Shown piece by piece: positions 8,224 to 16,782 of a stretch of DNA of 57,752 bases (its first letter is position 1; each line of letters starts with the position of its first letter). The stretch covers positions 1 to 57,752 of the forward strand of contig DDPY01000042.1 of assembly GCA_002342415.1 (NCBI GenBank), read 5' to 3'. Origin of the DNA: Prevotella sp. UBA2456 (GTDB lineage: Bacteria > Bacteroidota > Bacteroidia > Bacteroidales > Bacteroidaceae). Made by a program: the position numbers and the translations under genes. The notes beneath the pieces were generated by a model. It did no database searches, was not told the origin of the DNA, and saw only the letters and a list, made by a program, of their open reading frames with translations.

Positions 8224-9909
8224 ATGAATAAGAAAAAGCTATGGATGCTTGCCGCTATCCTGACTTGCAGTGCGGCAACAGTCATGACGGCCTGCAAAGG
8301 CGGCAAACAGCCGGCAGACGAAGCAAACGACGAGGCTGCTAAGAACAGAGAGATCATCCGGTCATGGTACGGCGAGAACAAGGCCATTACCGACGGAAAC
8401 TATGACCAGTCGCTGGCTGCGAAATGTGTCAACGGAACCTTCGTCGGCAAGCTGACGGACAGCACCATTGTCTTTAAAGGCATCCCGTATGTGGGGCGGC
8501 AGCCGGTAGGCGAACTCCGCTGGAAGGAGCCTGTGGACGTGACACCCTGTGACAGTGTCTATGAGGCTTATTACTATGCCAAATCAGCCATGCAGCCACT
8601 GGAGGAGATATCGGGCGACTACTATCAGGGAGAGAACTGCCTGTGCCTGAATGTGTGGCGGTCGGTCAAGAAGTCCGCAGAGAAGAAATCCGTCATCGTC
8701 TGGATTCATGGCGGTGGCTACGCATACGGCGGACCCATCGACCCGCTCTACGACTTCCATGACTTCGTAGAGGAGAACCCTGACGTCATCCTCGTCAGTG
8801 CTGCCTACAGGCTTGGCGTGCTCGGCTATCTGCATCTGTCGCACCTGCCCGACGGCAAGGACTACGCCACCGCACAGAACTTAGGACTGAAGGACCAGCT
8901 GCAGGCACTGAAGTGGGTGCATGAGAATATCGCAGCCTTTGGCGGCGATCCCGACAACGTGACGCTCATAGGAGAGTCGGCCGGTGGCGGCAGCGTGACG
9001 AACCTCTCGCTGGTCAAGGGCTCGCATCAGTACTTCAACAAAGTCATCGCCCTGAGCGGCACCCCAGGCTTGTCGATACCCACAGAAGCGGCCATTGCCT
9101 GTACCAACGAGCTGATGAAGGCCCTGGACTGCAAGACCGTTGCCGACCTGCAGAAGATAGATGCCGAGAAGCTCGTAAGCACGGCAACGGAACTGCTCCC
9201 CCTGCGCCTCGCTCCGGAAAGAGACGGCATCGTCCTGCCTCAGGACCCGTGGAAGGCTATTGCCGACGGTGCGGTGAAGGACATCACTTTCCTGCAAGGT
9301 TGCAACAAGGACGAGATGAACTTCTTCCTGGTAGGCATGGGTGGTCCGGAACCCTTCATCGAGTGGGCTGCCGACCGCAAGGCGATGAAACTCGCCCCGC
9401 TGACGGATGAGGAGAAGGCCCTGGTAGAGAGCTTCTGTAAGGATGTGAAGGGCGAGAGCTACGAACCCTACTGCAAACTGTTCAGCCAGCTGATGTTCAA
9501 CGCTCCCTGTATCCGCCTGTCGGAGGAGCAGGCCAAGGCCGGCGGCAAGTGCTTCACCTACTACTTCACCGTAGAGTCGTCGATACCGCTGATGAAGAGT
9601 GCGCACGGCATGATGCTCGCTCCCCTGTTCAAGCGGCCTGCGGAATACGGCGACACGGGACGCGAGTTTGACGCGACCTTCTCGAAGACCATGCGCAAGA
9701 TGTGGGTGCAGTTTGCCAAGACCGGCAATCCGTCGCTCACCGCTGAAGCCTCTCCCGACGGCAAGGCCAAGCAGTGGCCGCTCTACGACGTGAAGGACAA
9801 GCAGGTGATGGTGCTCGACGAGTTCAACATCCATCCGGAGAAAGAATCGAACTTAGGAATCGTGGACTGGCAGAAGACCTACTTCCTGACCAACTACAGT
9901 AGCTTCTAA
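8224..9909 (+). CDS. Exported type-B carboxylesterase lipoprotein
   Basis: 561 residues, the usual length of the family. A lipoprotein signal ends in MTAC. The alpha/beta-hydrolase features are in order: the oxyanion loop HGGGYAYGGP near residue 163, the nucleophile elbow GESAGGG near 253, and a His in SAHGMMLAPLF near 460 as the likely catalytic base. Type-B carboxylesterases cleave carboxylic esters. It lies between two amidohydrolase copies with the same export signal, so the three probably attack one class of ester- or amide-containing compound outside the cytoplasm. It is likely co-transcribed from the promoter at 6322. The natural substrate is not deducible. Confidence 0.9.
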   Translation: MNKKKLWMLAAILTCSAATVMTACKGGKQPADEANDEAAKNREIIRSWYGENKAITDGNYDQSLAAKCVNGTFVGKLTDSTIVFKGIPYVGRQPVGELRWKEPVDVTPCDSVYEAYYYAKSAMQPLEEISGDYYQGENCLCLNVWRSVKKSAEKKSVIVWIHGGGYAYGGPIDPLYDFHDFVEENPDVILVSAAYRLGVLGYLHLSHLPDGKDYATAQNLGLKDQLQALKWVHENIAAFGGDPDNVTLIGESAGGGSVTNLSLVKGSHQYFNKVIALSGTPGLSIPTEAAIACTNELMKALDCKTVADLQKIDAEKLVSTATELLPLRLAPERDGIVLPQDPWKAIADGAVKDITFLQGCNKDEMNFFLVGMGGPEPFIEWAADRKAMKLAPLTDEEKALVESFCKDVKGESYEPYCKLFSQLMFNAPCIRLSEEQAKAGGKCFTYYFTVESSIPLMKSAHGMMLAPLFKRPAEYGDTGREFDATFSKTMRKMWVQFAKTGNPSLTAEASPDGKAKQWPLYDVKDKQVMVLDEFNIHPEKESNLGIVDWQKTYFLTNYSSF

Positions 9910-9922
9910 ACTGCTGAGTTGG

Positions 9923-9950
9923 ACTACGAATTGCACGAATTATACGAATT
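9923..9950. repeat. ACGAATT-type interspersed repeat
   Basis: ACTACGAATTGCACGAATTA plus TACGAATT matches, as reverse complement, the right arm region of the inverted repeat at 4952-5009. It lies between the esterase and the second amidohydrolase. Confidence 0.6.
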
Positions 9951-9969
9951 GAAATTTAAAGTGTTTGTT

Positions 9970-11709
9970 ATGAAGAAGATGATGTTAACGCTCATCGTAG
10001 CGATGAGTGCTATTTTGGGAATGGGGCTGCTGAGCAGCTGCCAGAGTAAAAACAGCGCCGACCTGGTAGTGTACGGTAAAATCTTCACTGCAGACAGTAG
10101 CAAGATTGTAGAAGCCTTTGCCGTGAAGGACGGGAAGTATGTCTACGTGGGCGACAAGGCAGGAGCCGAAGCCTATATCGAAGAGGGCAAGACCGAAGTG
10201 ATAGACTATAGCGGCAAGGGTATGGTGATGCCCGGCTGCGGCAATGGTCACGCCCACTATTCGCTGGGCTATGCCATCCAGACCGTAGGAACAGTCATGG
10301 ACAGGGCAGACGGTGTGGATAAGTTCTTCAAGGAAATCATCCCCGCAGCCGTCAAGAAAGCCAAGGACAACGGCTCCAAGGTCATCTTTGGAAGCGGCTG
10401 GGATATGATGAAGTTCTCGAAGGACCTGAACTATCGCAAGCAACTGGATGCCATCTGCAGTGACATTCCCATCTACATTGCCGACGAGGAAGGCCACAAG
10501 GGACTGGCCAACACCATCCTGCTGAAGAAGGCCGGGCTCATCAAGGAAGACGGCACAGCAGGCAAGACCGAAGTGCGCGGCGGCGAGGTAGTGCTGGATA
10601 AAGACGGCATACCTACCGGATACGTAAAGGAACAGGCCGGCACCTATGTGCGCTCATTCCTGGACAACGAAGAGCTGTTCTCTGTGGATATCGCCAAGGG
10701 AAACATGGCCAAGATTCAGGAGCAGCTGCTGTCGGAGGGCTATACGATGTATCTCGACGGATACACGTCCTACTTCTTCAACGACAACTTCTACAAGGCC
10801 GCCCAGGAGATGGACCAGGCCGGCGACATGCACTTCGTGTTAGGCACGGCCTGGGAGCTGGACAGCTGGATGGACGTGGACAAGACGCTGGAAAAGGCTG
10901 CTGCCACGAAGAAATACGAGACTGCACACATCAGGACCAACTGGCTCAAGATGTTCATGGACGGTACGGTGGAAAGCGGCACGGGATTTATCGACCCGCT
11001 CTATCCTGACGGCAAGCAGGGCATTCCCAACTGGTCGGAAGAGGAGCTGACCGACATCACACGCAAGGCCAACGCCAAGGGCATCACCATGCACGTACAC
11101 GTGATGGGCAACAAGGGCGTGACCCGCATTGTCAACGCCTACGTCAACGGCGGCAAGAAAGAGATGCGCAACACACTGGTACACGTCTACGGTGTCAGCG
11201 AGCCTGACTACCAGCGCATGGCCGACAACAACATCTATGTCACCTCGGGCATGCTGTGGCACCATGCCGACAATGACGTGCAGAAGGAGCTGATGCACAT
11301 CCTTCCCGAAGGCATGAATGACAAGGGCTACCCGATGAAGTCGTTCTTCGACCACGGTGTCAACTTCTCGTCACACTCCGACTTCCCCGCCCTATGCGGC
11401 AGTCCCGACGACCCCTTCGGCATCATGGAGATTGTGGTCACGGGTATATATTATCCTGAGCAGGCCAAGCCCTGGTGGCCCGAAGAGCTGCTGACCCGCG
11501 AGCAGGCCCTCTACGCCCTGACCCTCGGTGTGGCCAAGCAGATGTTCCTGGAGAACGAGCGCGGCAGCATCAAGGCCGGCAAGTATGCTGACTTCCTGCT
11601 CGTCACCAAGGACGTGCTGACCTGCCCGGTGACGGAGATTCACGAGGCCAAGCCCGCCGCCACCTACTTCGAGGGAAAGAAGGTTTTTCCATTGAACTTT
11701 GAACATTGA
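9970..11709 (+). CDS. Exported amidohydrolase lipoprotein, YtcJ-like (copy 2)
   Basis: 579 residues from the ATG at 9970, which begins a proper lipoprotein signal (MKKMMLTLIVAMSAILGMGL, then LSSC). The upstream in-frame ATG at 9919 would add a non-signal extension through a repeat and is less likely. It has the same metal-site motifs as copy 1 (GNGHAHYS, FMDGTVESGTGF, VHVMGNKG, HSDFPALCG). The two genes diverge at many third positions over most of their length but are almost identical over the last 80 or so bases, which suggests gene conversion. The C-terminal LNFEH is encoded by the heptamer repeat that follows. It is a tandem paralogue, perhaps with a different substrate preference. Confidence 0.9.
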   Translation: MKKMMLTLIVAMSAILGMGLLSSCQSKNSADLVVYGKIFTADSSKIVEAFAVKDGKYVYVGDKAGAEAYIEEGKTEVIDYSGKGMVMPGCGNGHAHYSLGYAIQTVGTVMDRADGVDKFFKEIIPAAVKKAKDNGSKVIFGSGWDMMKFSKDLNYRKQLDAICSDIPIYIADEEGHKGLANTILLKKAGLIKEDGTAGKTEVRGGEVVLDKDGIPTGYVKEQAGTYVRSFLDNEELFSVDIAKGNMAKIQEQLLSEGYTMYLDGYTSYFFNDNFYKAAQEMDQAGDMHFVLGTAWELDSWMDVDKTLEKAAATKKYETAHIRTNWLKMFMDGTVESGTGFIDPLYPDGKQGIPNWSEEELTDITRKANAKGITMHVHVMGNKGVTRIVNAYVNGGKKEMRNTLVHVYGVSEPDYQRMADNNIYVTSGMLWHHADNDVQKELMHILPEGMNDKGYPMKSFFDHGVNFSSHSDFPALCGSPDDPFGIMEIVVTGIYYPEQAKPWWPEELLTREQALYALTLGVAKQMFLENERGSIKAGKYADFLLVTKDVLTCPVTEIHEAKPAATYFEGKKVFPLNFEH

Positions 11710-11760
11710 AGATTGAACATTATTTCATTGAACATTGAAGATTGAGGATTGAACATTGAA
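11694..11760. repeat. ATTGAAC heptamer array
   Basis: About nine imperfect tandem 7-mers (ATTGAAC, ATTGAAG, ATTGAGG, TTTGAAC) start inside the last codons of the amidohydrolase gene and run up to the cupin promoter. Confidence 0.85.
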
Positions 11761-11784
11761 AAGTTTCGAGTACTTGGACAAAAA

Positions 11785-11816
11785 TTTGTTTATTTACGAG
11801 AAATTGTGTACCTTTG
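11785..11816 (+). promoter_or_regulatory. Promoter of the cupin gene
   Basis: TTTG at 11785-11788 and TACCTTTG at 11809-11816 are 20 bp apart, a near-perfect Bacteroidetes promoter. It gives a leader of about 30 bases before the ATG at 11848. Confidence 0.75.
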
Positions 11817-11847
11817 CACCCGTTTTAACATTAAATTGGAAATAACA

Positions 11848-12321
11848 ATGAAGATTAAGAATTGGGTATGGTCAGTATCCCTCGTTTGCGGACTGGCAGC
11901 AAGTTTTTCACTATCCTCATGTAAGGAGGCTCGAGCACAGGAAGAAAGTTCCAATCAGAAGGTGGAGAGCACCGAACTGATCCGTACCTCGCAGAGCTGG
12001 GACGGCGTGGAGCTGCCCGACTATCTGCAGGGCCGTCCTGAGCTGGTGGCCGTGAAGTATGTTTTCCCCGCAGGAAAGAAACTGGGCTGGCACCACCATC
12101 CCGTGATGAACTACGGCATACTGGTGCAGGGCGAGCTGACCATCATCGGACAAGACGGCAAGGAGAAGACCGTGCATGAGGGCGAGCCCGTCGTAGAGAT
12201 GGTGAACACCATTCACCACGGCGAGAATCGCGGCTCGAAGCCCGTCATCCTCTATATGTTCTATCTCTCGCAGAAGGATCTGCCCCTCGCCGTGCAGCAT
12301 CCCGAGATACCTTTAGAGTAA
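11848..12321 (+). CDS. Exported cupin-domain protein
   Basis: 157 residues from the ATG at 11848; longer in-frame starts lie upstream of the promoter. The signal peptide ends near LSSC, so it may be a lipoprotein. The cupin barrel follows, with GWHHHP and the second motif ending in TIHHGEN, giving the His cluster expected for a metal-binding cupin. Its role could be binding or converting a small molecule made by the neighbouring hydrolases. It has its own promoter and is followed 21 bp later by another lipoprotein gene. Confidence 0.8.
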   Translation: MKIKNWVWSVSLVCGLAASFSLSSCKEARAQEESSNQKVESTELIRTSQSWDGVELPDYLQGRPELVAVKYVFPAGKKLGWHHHPVMNYGILVQGELTIIGQDGKEKTVHEGEPVVEMVNTIHHGENRGSKPVILYMFYLSQKDLPLAVQHPEIPLE

Positions 12322-12342
12322 GTCATAACAACAAACAGAAAA

Positions 12343-14211
12343 ATGAAATCAAAACTATTAGCAGTGTTGGCGGCAGTATTCCTGTTGGGAATGACAGGCT
12401 GTTCCTCGACGGACGATTCGACCACTAAAGACAGCAAAGTCCTGGAACAAGAGCTCGCCGGTCTGTGGGTGAACGAGTATGAATGTGCCGACTTCACCGA
12501 GGCCGGAGTTCCCTTTAGCCGCGCCATGCTGGCCATAAAGACCAATCCCGACCACACGGGCTGCCTCTACTTAGGCGTGTTCGACGAGAACAGCGACGAA
12601 CCGCTGGCCGTCTATGGCGGTCCTGAGGATGCCGGCTTCTCCTGGCAACTGCTCGACGACGGCAAGGTGCAGCTCACCGATCTCGCCACGAGCGCAAGCA
12701 AGACCATCAGCCGCGCCTCCAACGGCAGCTACGGCGAGGGCATGACCGATATTTCCAAGACAAACGTGACCTTCAACAACGGTAGCATCACGGTGAACAA
12801 CGGCAATTTTACGGGTCAACTCGAGAAGGCCAATGCCGAGAAGGAAGCTGACATCCAAGGGAAGCTCTCCACCCTGTCGCCCGACCGCCAGCAGTTTGAG
12901 GCTGGGCTGTCGAAGATGCTGGCCGACGCGCAGAAGTATATCAAGACTGACCCGACGATGAGGGGTGTGAAACTGCTGACCGAATTCGTCGATCAGCTGA
13001 AGATCAAAGCCGTATGGCCACAGATTGGCAAGATTCTTGCCGGGATGTTTAACAGAACAGATTTGATGACACACTGGACCCTCGAAGGCGACGAGGGAGC
13101 AGAACCTCGCTTTGCACTGGCCAACTCCAATCTCGGGTACAAAGGTGAGAATACGTCCACTATGTTTAATGCCTCCACCGCCCTGAGCAACACTGAGCTG
13201 GTGTTCACCACAGGCAAAGATACGGCTGACTATGTGACCACGCATGACGGTGCATTCACCTTGAGCTGCAAGAATACGACATCGGGAGCCGTGACGAAGG
13301 TGAAAATGAAATTCAACGGAGCCAGCGACGGTGTCGGCATCTTCTTTTTTAGACTCTTAGGATTACCCATTGCCATCCAGTTCCCCCACATGATTGACCT
13401 GGAACTGCTACGCTCAGAGACGGGCAACGACGCAGATCTCGAGACGGTGATGACGGGACAGGTGGCGCTGGAGTCCATGGAGGGTAAGAGATTCATCTCG
13501 CTCAAAAAAAGCGAATGGAAGTTAACCCTCTTCACCGAAGCCAAGAAGGCCGACCGCTTTGAGATTCCTACCCTCACCCTGATTCATCATGCCGACCACA
13601 AAACGGAGACAGCAGCCGCCCTTGCCATCAACGACGTCACCATATCGGATACCAAGATATACAACTTCGCCAATCCCTATAGCGACGAGGAGATTGAGCA
13701 GTTGCGCGACCTGCGCGACATCGCACCGATATGGAAGGGCTGCTACACGCTGCTGAAGGCCTTCAACAGCCGTACCGACAAGATTGAGACGACCTTGATG
13801 GGCGACCTGCTGTTCTACATCGACGTGCTCGATGCAGGCCAGTGCCTCAGGGCTGCCGGCAACGCCCTGAAACTCCGCAAGCAGAAGCCTTCGAAGGAGA
13901 CGATGGACCAGTGGACAGACCTGCTGAACAAGTCGTGCACCTTCACCGTGACGCAGAAGAGTACGGGTGTGAAGGCCGAGGGTAAGTTCATCACCGACGT
14001 CATCGACGGCGACAACATGCCATCCGTTGCCCTGCGCTTCAACGGCGAGAGCGACTTCCGTGTCCTCCATGACCGCATGAACGCCACCGACCGTCAGAAC
14101 TACGAGAACATGCTGAGGAGCTACGACGAGCCCTTCGATGCCATCAATGCCCTGCTGAAAGCCTTCCAGGACAAAGGCGTAGAGATGAAGGAGTCCAACC
14201 CCTTTAAGTAA
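12343..14211 (+). CDS. Lipoprotein of unknown function
   Basis: 622 residues starting with a lipoprotein signal (MKSKLLAVLAAVFLLGMTGC). The first 150 residues after the signal look like a lipocalin-like 'does it have a value' type domain (GLWVNEYE), followed by mixed helical and beta regions without motifs I recognise. It follows the cupin gene with a 21 bp gap, so the two are likely co-transcribed. Probably outer-membrane anchored; no function proposed. Confidence 0.75.
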   Translation: MKSKLLAVLAAVFLLGMTGCSSTDDSTTKDSKVLEQELAGLWVNEYECADFTEAGVPFSRAMLAIKTNPDHTGCLYLGVFDENSDEPLAVYGGPEDAGFSWQLLDDGKVQLTDLATSASKTISRASNGSYGEGMTDISKTNVTFNNGSITVNNGNFTGQLEKANAEKEADIQGKLSTLSPDRQQFEAGLSKMLADAQKYIKTDPTMRGVKLLTEFVDQLKIKAVWPQIGKILAGMFNRTDLMTHWTLEGDEGAEPRFALANSNLGYKGENTSTMFNASTALSNTELVFTTGKDTADYVTTHDGAFTLSCKNTTSGAVTKVKMKFNGASDGVGIFFFRLLGLPIAIQFPHMIDLELLRSETGNDADLETVMTGQVALESMEGKRFISLKKSEWKLTLFTEAKKADRFEIPTLTLIHHADHKTETAAALAINDVTISDTKIYNFANPYSDEEIEQLRDLRDIAPIWKGCYTLLKAFNSRTDKIETTLMGDLLFYIDVLDAGQCLRAAGNALKLRKQKPSKETMDQWTDLLNKSCTFTVTQKSTGVKAEGKFITDVIDGDNMPSVALRFNGESDFRVLHDRMNATDRQNYENMLRSYDEPFDAINALLKAFQDKGVEMKESNPFK

Positions 14212-14257
14212 CCGTTAAAAAATAAGTGATAAAACATATTACAAAAAATTTAAGATT

Positions 14258-14713
14258 ATGAAAAAGTACATCAATGTATTATGCGTGCTGATACTGGCAC
14301 TCATGTTGGGAGACCTGATTCTGGGATTCTTCTTCACCAGTAGTAAAAACATCGAATACATCAACCTCGACACGCTGTCGCTGGGCAGTCTGCTGGGCTT
14401 GCTCGCTTTGATCTTCGTGATTTTAGGTGCGGCAGTGATGACGTTCGTCTACTTCATCAGATTCATCCTGAACGTGAACCGCAACCAGATATTCACCCCG
14501 AAGAATGTCAGCCTGCTCCGCAAGTATGGCACATGCGCCATCCTGATTGGCGTAAGCATCACCATCTTCACCGTCGCCGTCGTCACTGAGAAATCGTTTG
14601 CCGACGCACTGATTGACGGCATCGATGCGCTGGTGGAGGGCTGCTTCGCCCTGCTGATGGCTGAGGTATTCAAAATCGGCATAGACCTGCAGGAAGGAAA
14701 GAACGCCGCATAA
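14258..14713 (+). CDS. DUF2975-type membrane protein
   Basis: 151 residues with four hydrophobic segments (about 5-27, 45-70, 88-110, 120-140) and the cytoplasmic loop NRNQIFTPKNVSLLRKYG, typical of DUF2975 proteins. These often pair with a small XRE regulator, but no such gene follows here. Function unknown. The next gene starts 40 bp downstream. Confidence 0.75.
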   Translation: MKKYINVLCVLILALMLGDLILGFFFTSSKNIEYINLDTLSLGSLLGLLALIFVILGAAVMTFVYFIRFILNVNRNQIFTPKNVSLLRKYGTCAILIGVSITIFTVAVVTEKSFADALIDGIDALVEGCFALLMAEVFKIGIDLQEGKNAA

Positions 14714-14753
14714 CAAGGGGAAGTCTGCTTTCCCGACAAGTGGCAGAGGGCGT

Positions 14754-15968
14754 ATGAATCAGTTCAAATTCAACAGACAGCTGACCCCCTGGGGTAAGGG
14801 ATTCCTCACCAGCGTGCTGGGAACCACCGTATCCATTCTGCTGACGTTTGGAACATCGGCCTTGATCGACAACAAGATGAAGGCCGATGTCCAGCGGCAG
14901 ACGGCTATGATGGTGATTCACGACATTGACGTCTGCGTCAAACAAATAGAGGAGATGGCCGATGACGAAGAGAAGAGAAATCAGGCCATCCAGTATGTCT
15001 TGGCACATCGGGACCAGATAGCGTCACTGCCTGAAGATACGCTTAGCCTGGCGATGCACATGCTCGCCGAATACTATGAGCGCCCTGCCATCTTCGATAA
15101 TGCCAAGGAGAATATCTTCAAGAGCAGCCAGGAAATATGGGGCAACCTTGACAACATGGCCTTTATCGACAACATGGAGCGGTTCTATCGCGAAAGGAAG
15201 GAAGTGGAGAATATTCTGAAGACCGACCCCGTTTTCGTTCCGCCCATATCCCTTCTGGAATTTCACCAATTAAGGATCAACTCCACTGCCGAAGCCCACA
15301 CACTTGACATGGCTTCCATACTAAAAGAAAAGCTGAAGGAACCCAGAGTGATATATTGTATCGACTTTTCTGCCAACCGTACAAGATTCTACCGCGAATA
15401 TGCCCAACAATGGAGGGACATCAGCGACCGCAACAAGTTCATCATGAACATCAGCGACGAGGAGCTGGCCGAATATATCAAGAACAGCCAGCGCAGCGGC
15501 AGTTCTGTCGGTAAGAGCGAGATGACAGGCCAGTGGGAACGCCAGTCGAGTGGACATATCCATATTTACTATGAATTTCTTGAAACCGACTCTTTCCGCA
15601 AGAAGCTTGTGAATTATATGGCCTATCCTATATGGAACGGCGACATTGTCACCATAAACACCTATGGTGGAACATGGCGCATCAAGGACGACACCCTGTT
15701 TATGGTAAGCAATCCTCAGTCAGTAGAAGTGCAGGTAGACACGACGCATATTTCCTACAGGCCTGAGATGCGCGACTCCGTCAAGACCATCATTCGCGAA
15801 TATTTGGATGTAAAGTACCTGAAGGAAGAAATTCAGAAATCCATTAAAAATAATATAAGGGACACGCTCCCCGTGACTACCAACAAGGCAAACGACAAGA
15901 TTGAGGTCCGCTGGACCAGCAGCGGGGATGCAGTCACTACCAGCTATCTCAAACGCGTGAAGCAATAG
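14754..15968 (+). CDS. Hypothetical protein with one N-terminal membrane segment
   Basis: 404 residues. A single hydrophobic segment lies at about 16-37 (FLTSVLGTTVSILLTFGTSA), then a largely helical soluble part with charged heptads, suggesting coiled coil. No family is recognised. The TAG stop at 15966 is directly followed, in the same frame, by a decayed amidohydrolase fragment, so the original end of this gene could have been changed by a rearrangement. Confidence 0.65.
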   Translation: MNQFKFNRQLTPWGKGFLTSVLGTTVSILLTFGTSALIDNKMKADVQRQTAMMVIHDIDVCVKQIEEMADDEEKRNQAIQYVLAHRDQIASLPEDTLSLAMHMLAEYYERPAIFDNAKENIFKSSQEIWGNLDNMAFIDNMERFYRERKEVENILKTDPVFVPPISLLEFHQLRINSTAEAHTLDMASILKEKLKEPRVIYCIDFSANRTRFYREYAQQWRDISDRNKFIMNISDEELAEYIKNSQRSGSSVGKSEMTGQWERQSSGHIHIYYEFLETDSFRKKLVNYMAYPIWNGDIVTINTYGGTWRIKDDTLFMVSNPQSVEVQVDTTHISYRPEMRDSVKTIIREYLDVKYLKEEIQKSIKNNIRDTLPVTTNKANDKIEVRWTSSGDAVTTSYLKRVKQ

Positions 15969-16127
15969 AGCATCATCCCCGGCCTTGGCGATGCACACAT
16001 GCACCTCGCCCACGCTGCGAAGAAATTCGGAACGTGCAGCTTTAGCAGTATTGTACCCAATCCCAAGACGGACACGCCGGAAGGTGTGGTCAGTATCCCT
16101 CGAAATGACATCGAAAAGATTCTTTGA
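15969..16127 (+). pseudogene. Fragment of a YtcJ-like amidohydrolase
   Basis: Fifty-two codons, in frame with and directly after the preceding stop, read SIIPGLGDAHMHLAHAAKKF and onward through CSFSSIVPNPKTDTPEG to a TGA at 16125. PGLGDAHMHL is the N-terminal metal-binding HxH motif of amidohydrolases, and the following residues resemble the same region of YtcJ-type enzymes. No start codon context or remaining domain is present. It is a remnant of another amidohydrolase gene, different in sequence from the copies nearby. Confidence 0.65.
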
Positions 16128-16209
16128 GTGCAGAGGAAAACTTTTTTGAGTGCAAGGGAAAAATATTTCGAGTGCGGTCCAACATTTTTTTGAGTGCGGT
16201 GGAAAAAGT
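16121..16209. repeat. Four direct repeats with exact 22 bp period
   Basis: GAGTGC recurs at 16126, 16148, 16170 and 16192, each within a unit like TTTTTTGAGTGCGGTGGAAAA. The first unit overlaps the end of the amidohydrolase remnant. Confidence 0.85.
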
Positions 16210-16352
16210 GTTAGGATGCGTTCCGGAAAATTTTAAAACACAGAGAGTTTTGTGTTTTAGGGTGTCAGGGTGTCAGAATGCCGATGTACAAAGGGCTGCA
16301 CCCTGTTTTTATAGGGTGACAAGGGTGACAGGAGGGTGACAGGACGCGATGC

Positions 16353-16427
16353 TTGGTCAATAAGGGCAGGTTATTGAGCAATAAGGGCAGGTTATTGAGC
16401 AATAAGGTACGCTTATTGAGCAAAAAA
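16353..16427. repeat. Array of TTATTGAGCAATAA palindromes, 21 bp period
   Basis: Units begin at 16371, 16392 and 16413, with a degenerate unit 21 bp before the first. The core TTATTG/CAATAA is an inverted repeat, and a GGCAGG spacer follows two of the units. Confidence 0.8.
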
Positions 16428-16739
16428 ACAGGCTTTTGAGGCTGAAATACAGGCCGATTTTGCCATTTTGCCACCATTTTGCCACGCGTAAATAATTGAC
16501 TATCAGCGAGTGTTGCAAAATGACATCAGTTGCATCACTTTTAAAAACTTCATGTAGTAGGTAATGTTTCTCAGCAAGGGGAAATTTTACTTTCGAGAGT
16601 AAAAGGAGGAGTGAGAATCACGGGGAGATTCCTATGATTTCATCTGAAATAGTCAGAGAAGCGGACTCCATTTGGCGGAATATATAAAGAAAAAAGGAGA
16701 AAAGTAAGGACAAAGCGAACAGTTCTCGAAAAAAAGTTG

Positions 16740-16747
16740 TATATTTG
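16740..16747 (+). promoter_or_regulatory. -7 box of the alcohol dehydrogenase gene
   Basis: TATATTTG, 35 bp before the ATG at 16783. No clear -33 TTTG is present. Confidence 0.6.
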
Positions 16748-16782
16748 CAGTGCTAAAGCAATAAAAACAAATCTACACAACA

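Larger units (their letters stand above)
16128..16782. other. Repeat-rich spacer without a gene
   Basis: Besides the two arrays listed separately, it holds GGGTGTCA and GGGTGACA direct repeats at 16260-16345 and a (C)CATTTTGCCA repeat at 16467-16493. I see no convincing coding sequence on either strand. The last part carries the promoter for the alcohol dehydrogenase. Confidence 0.6.

Noticed and set aside
16265..16477. Minus-strand ORF of 70 codons with LLLNNLPLLLNNLPLL
   Set aside because: The repetitive product is only the translation of the 21-bp palindrome array; no start context or promoter.
16467..16493. A fifth copy of the paired 14-mer regulatory site
   Set aside because: The CAAAATGGCAAAA-like repeats here have a different internal spacing and no promoter at 46-47 bp.
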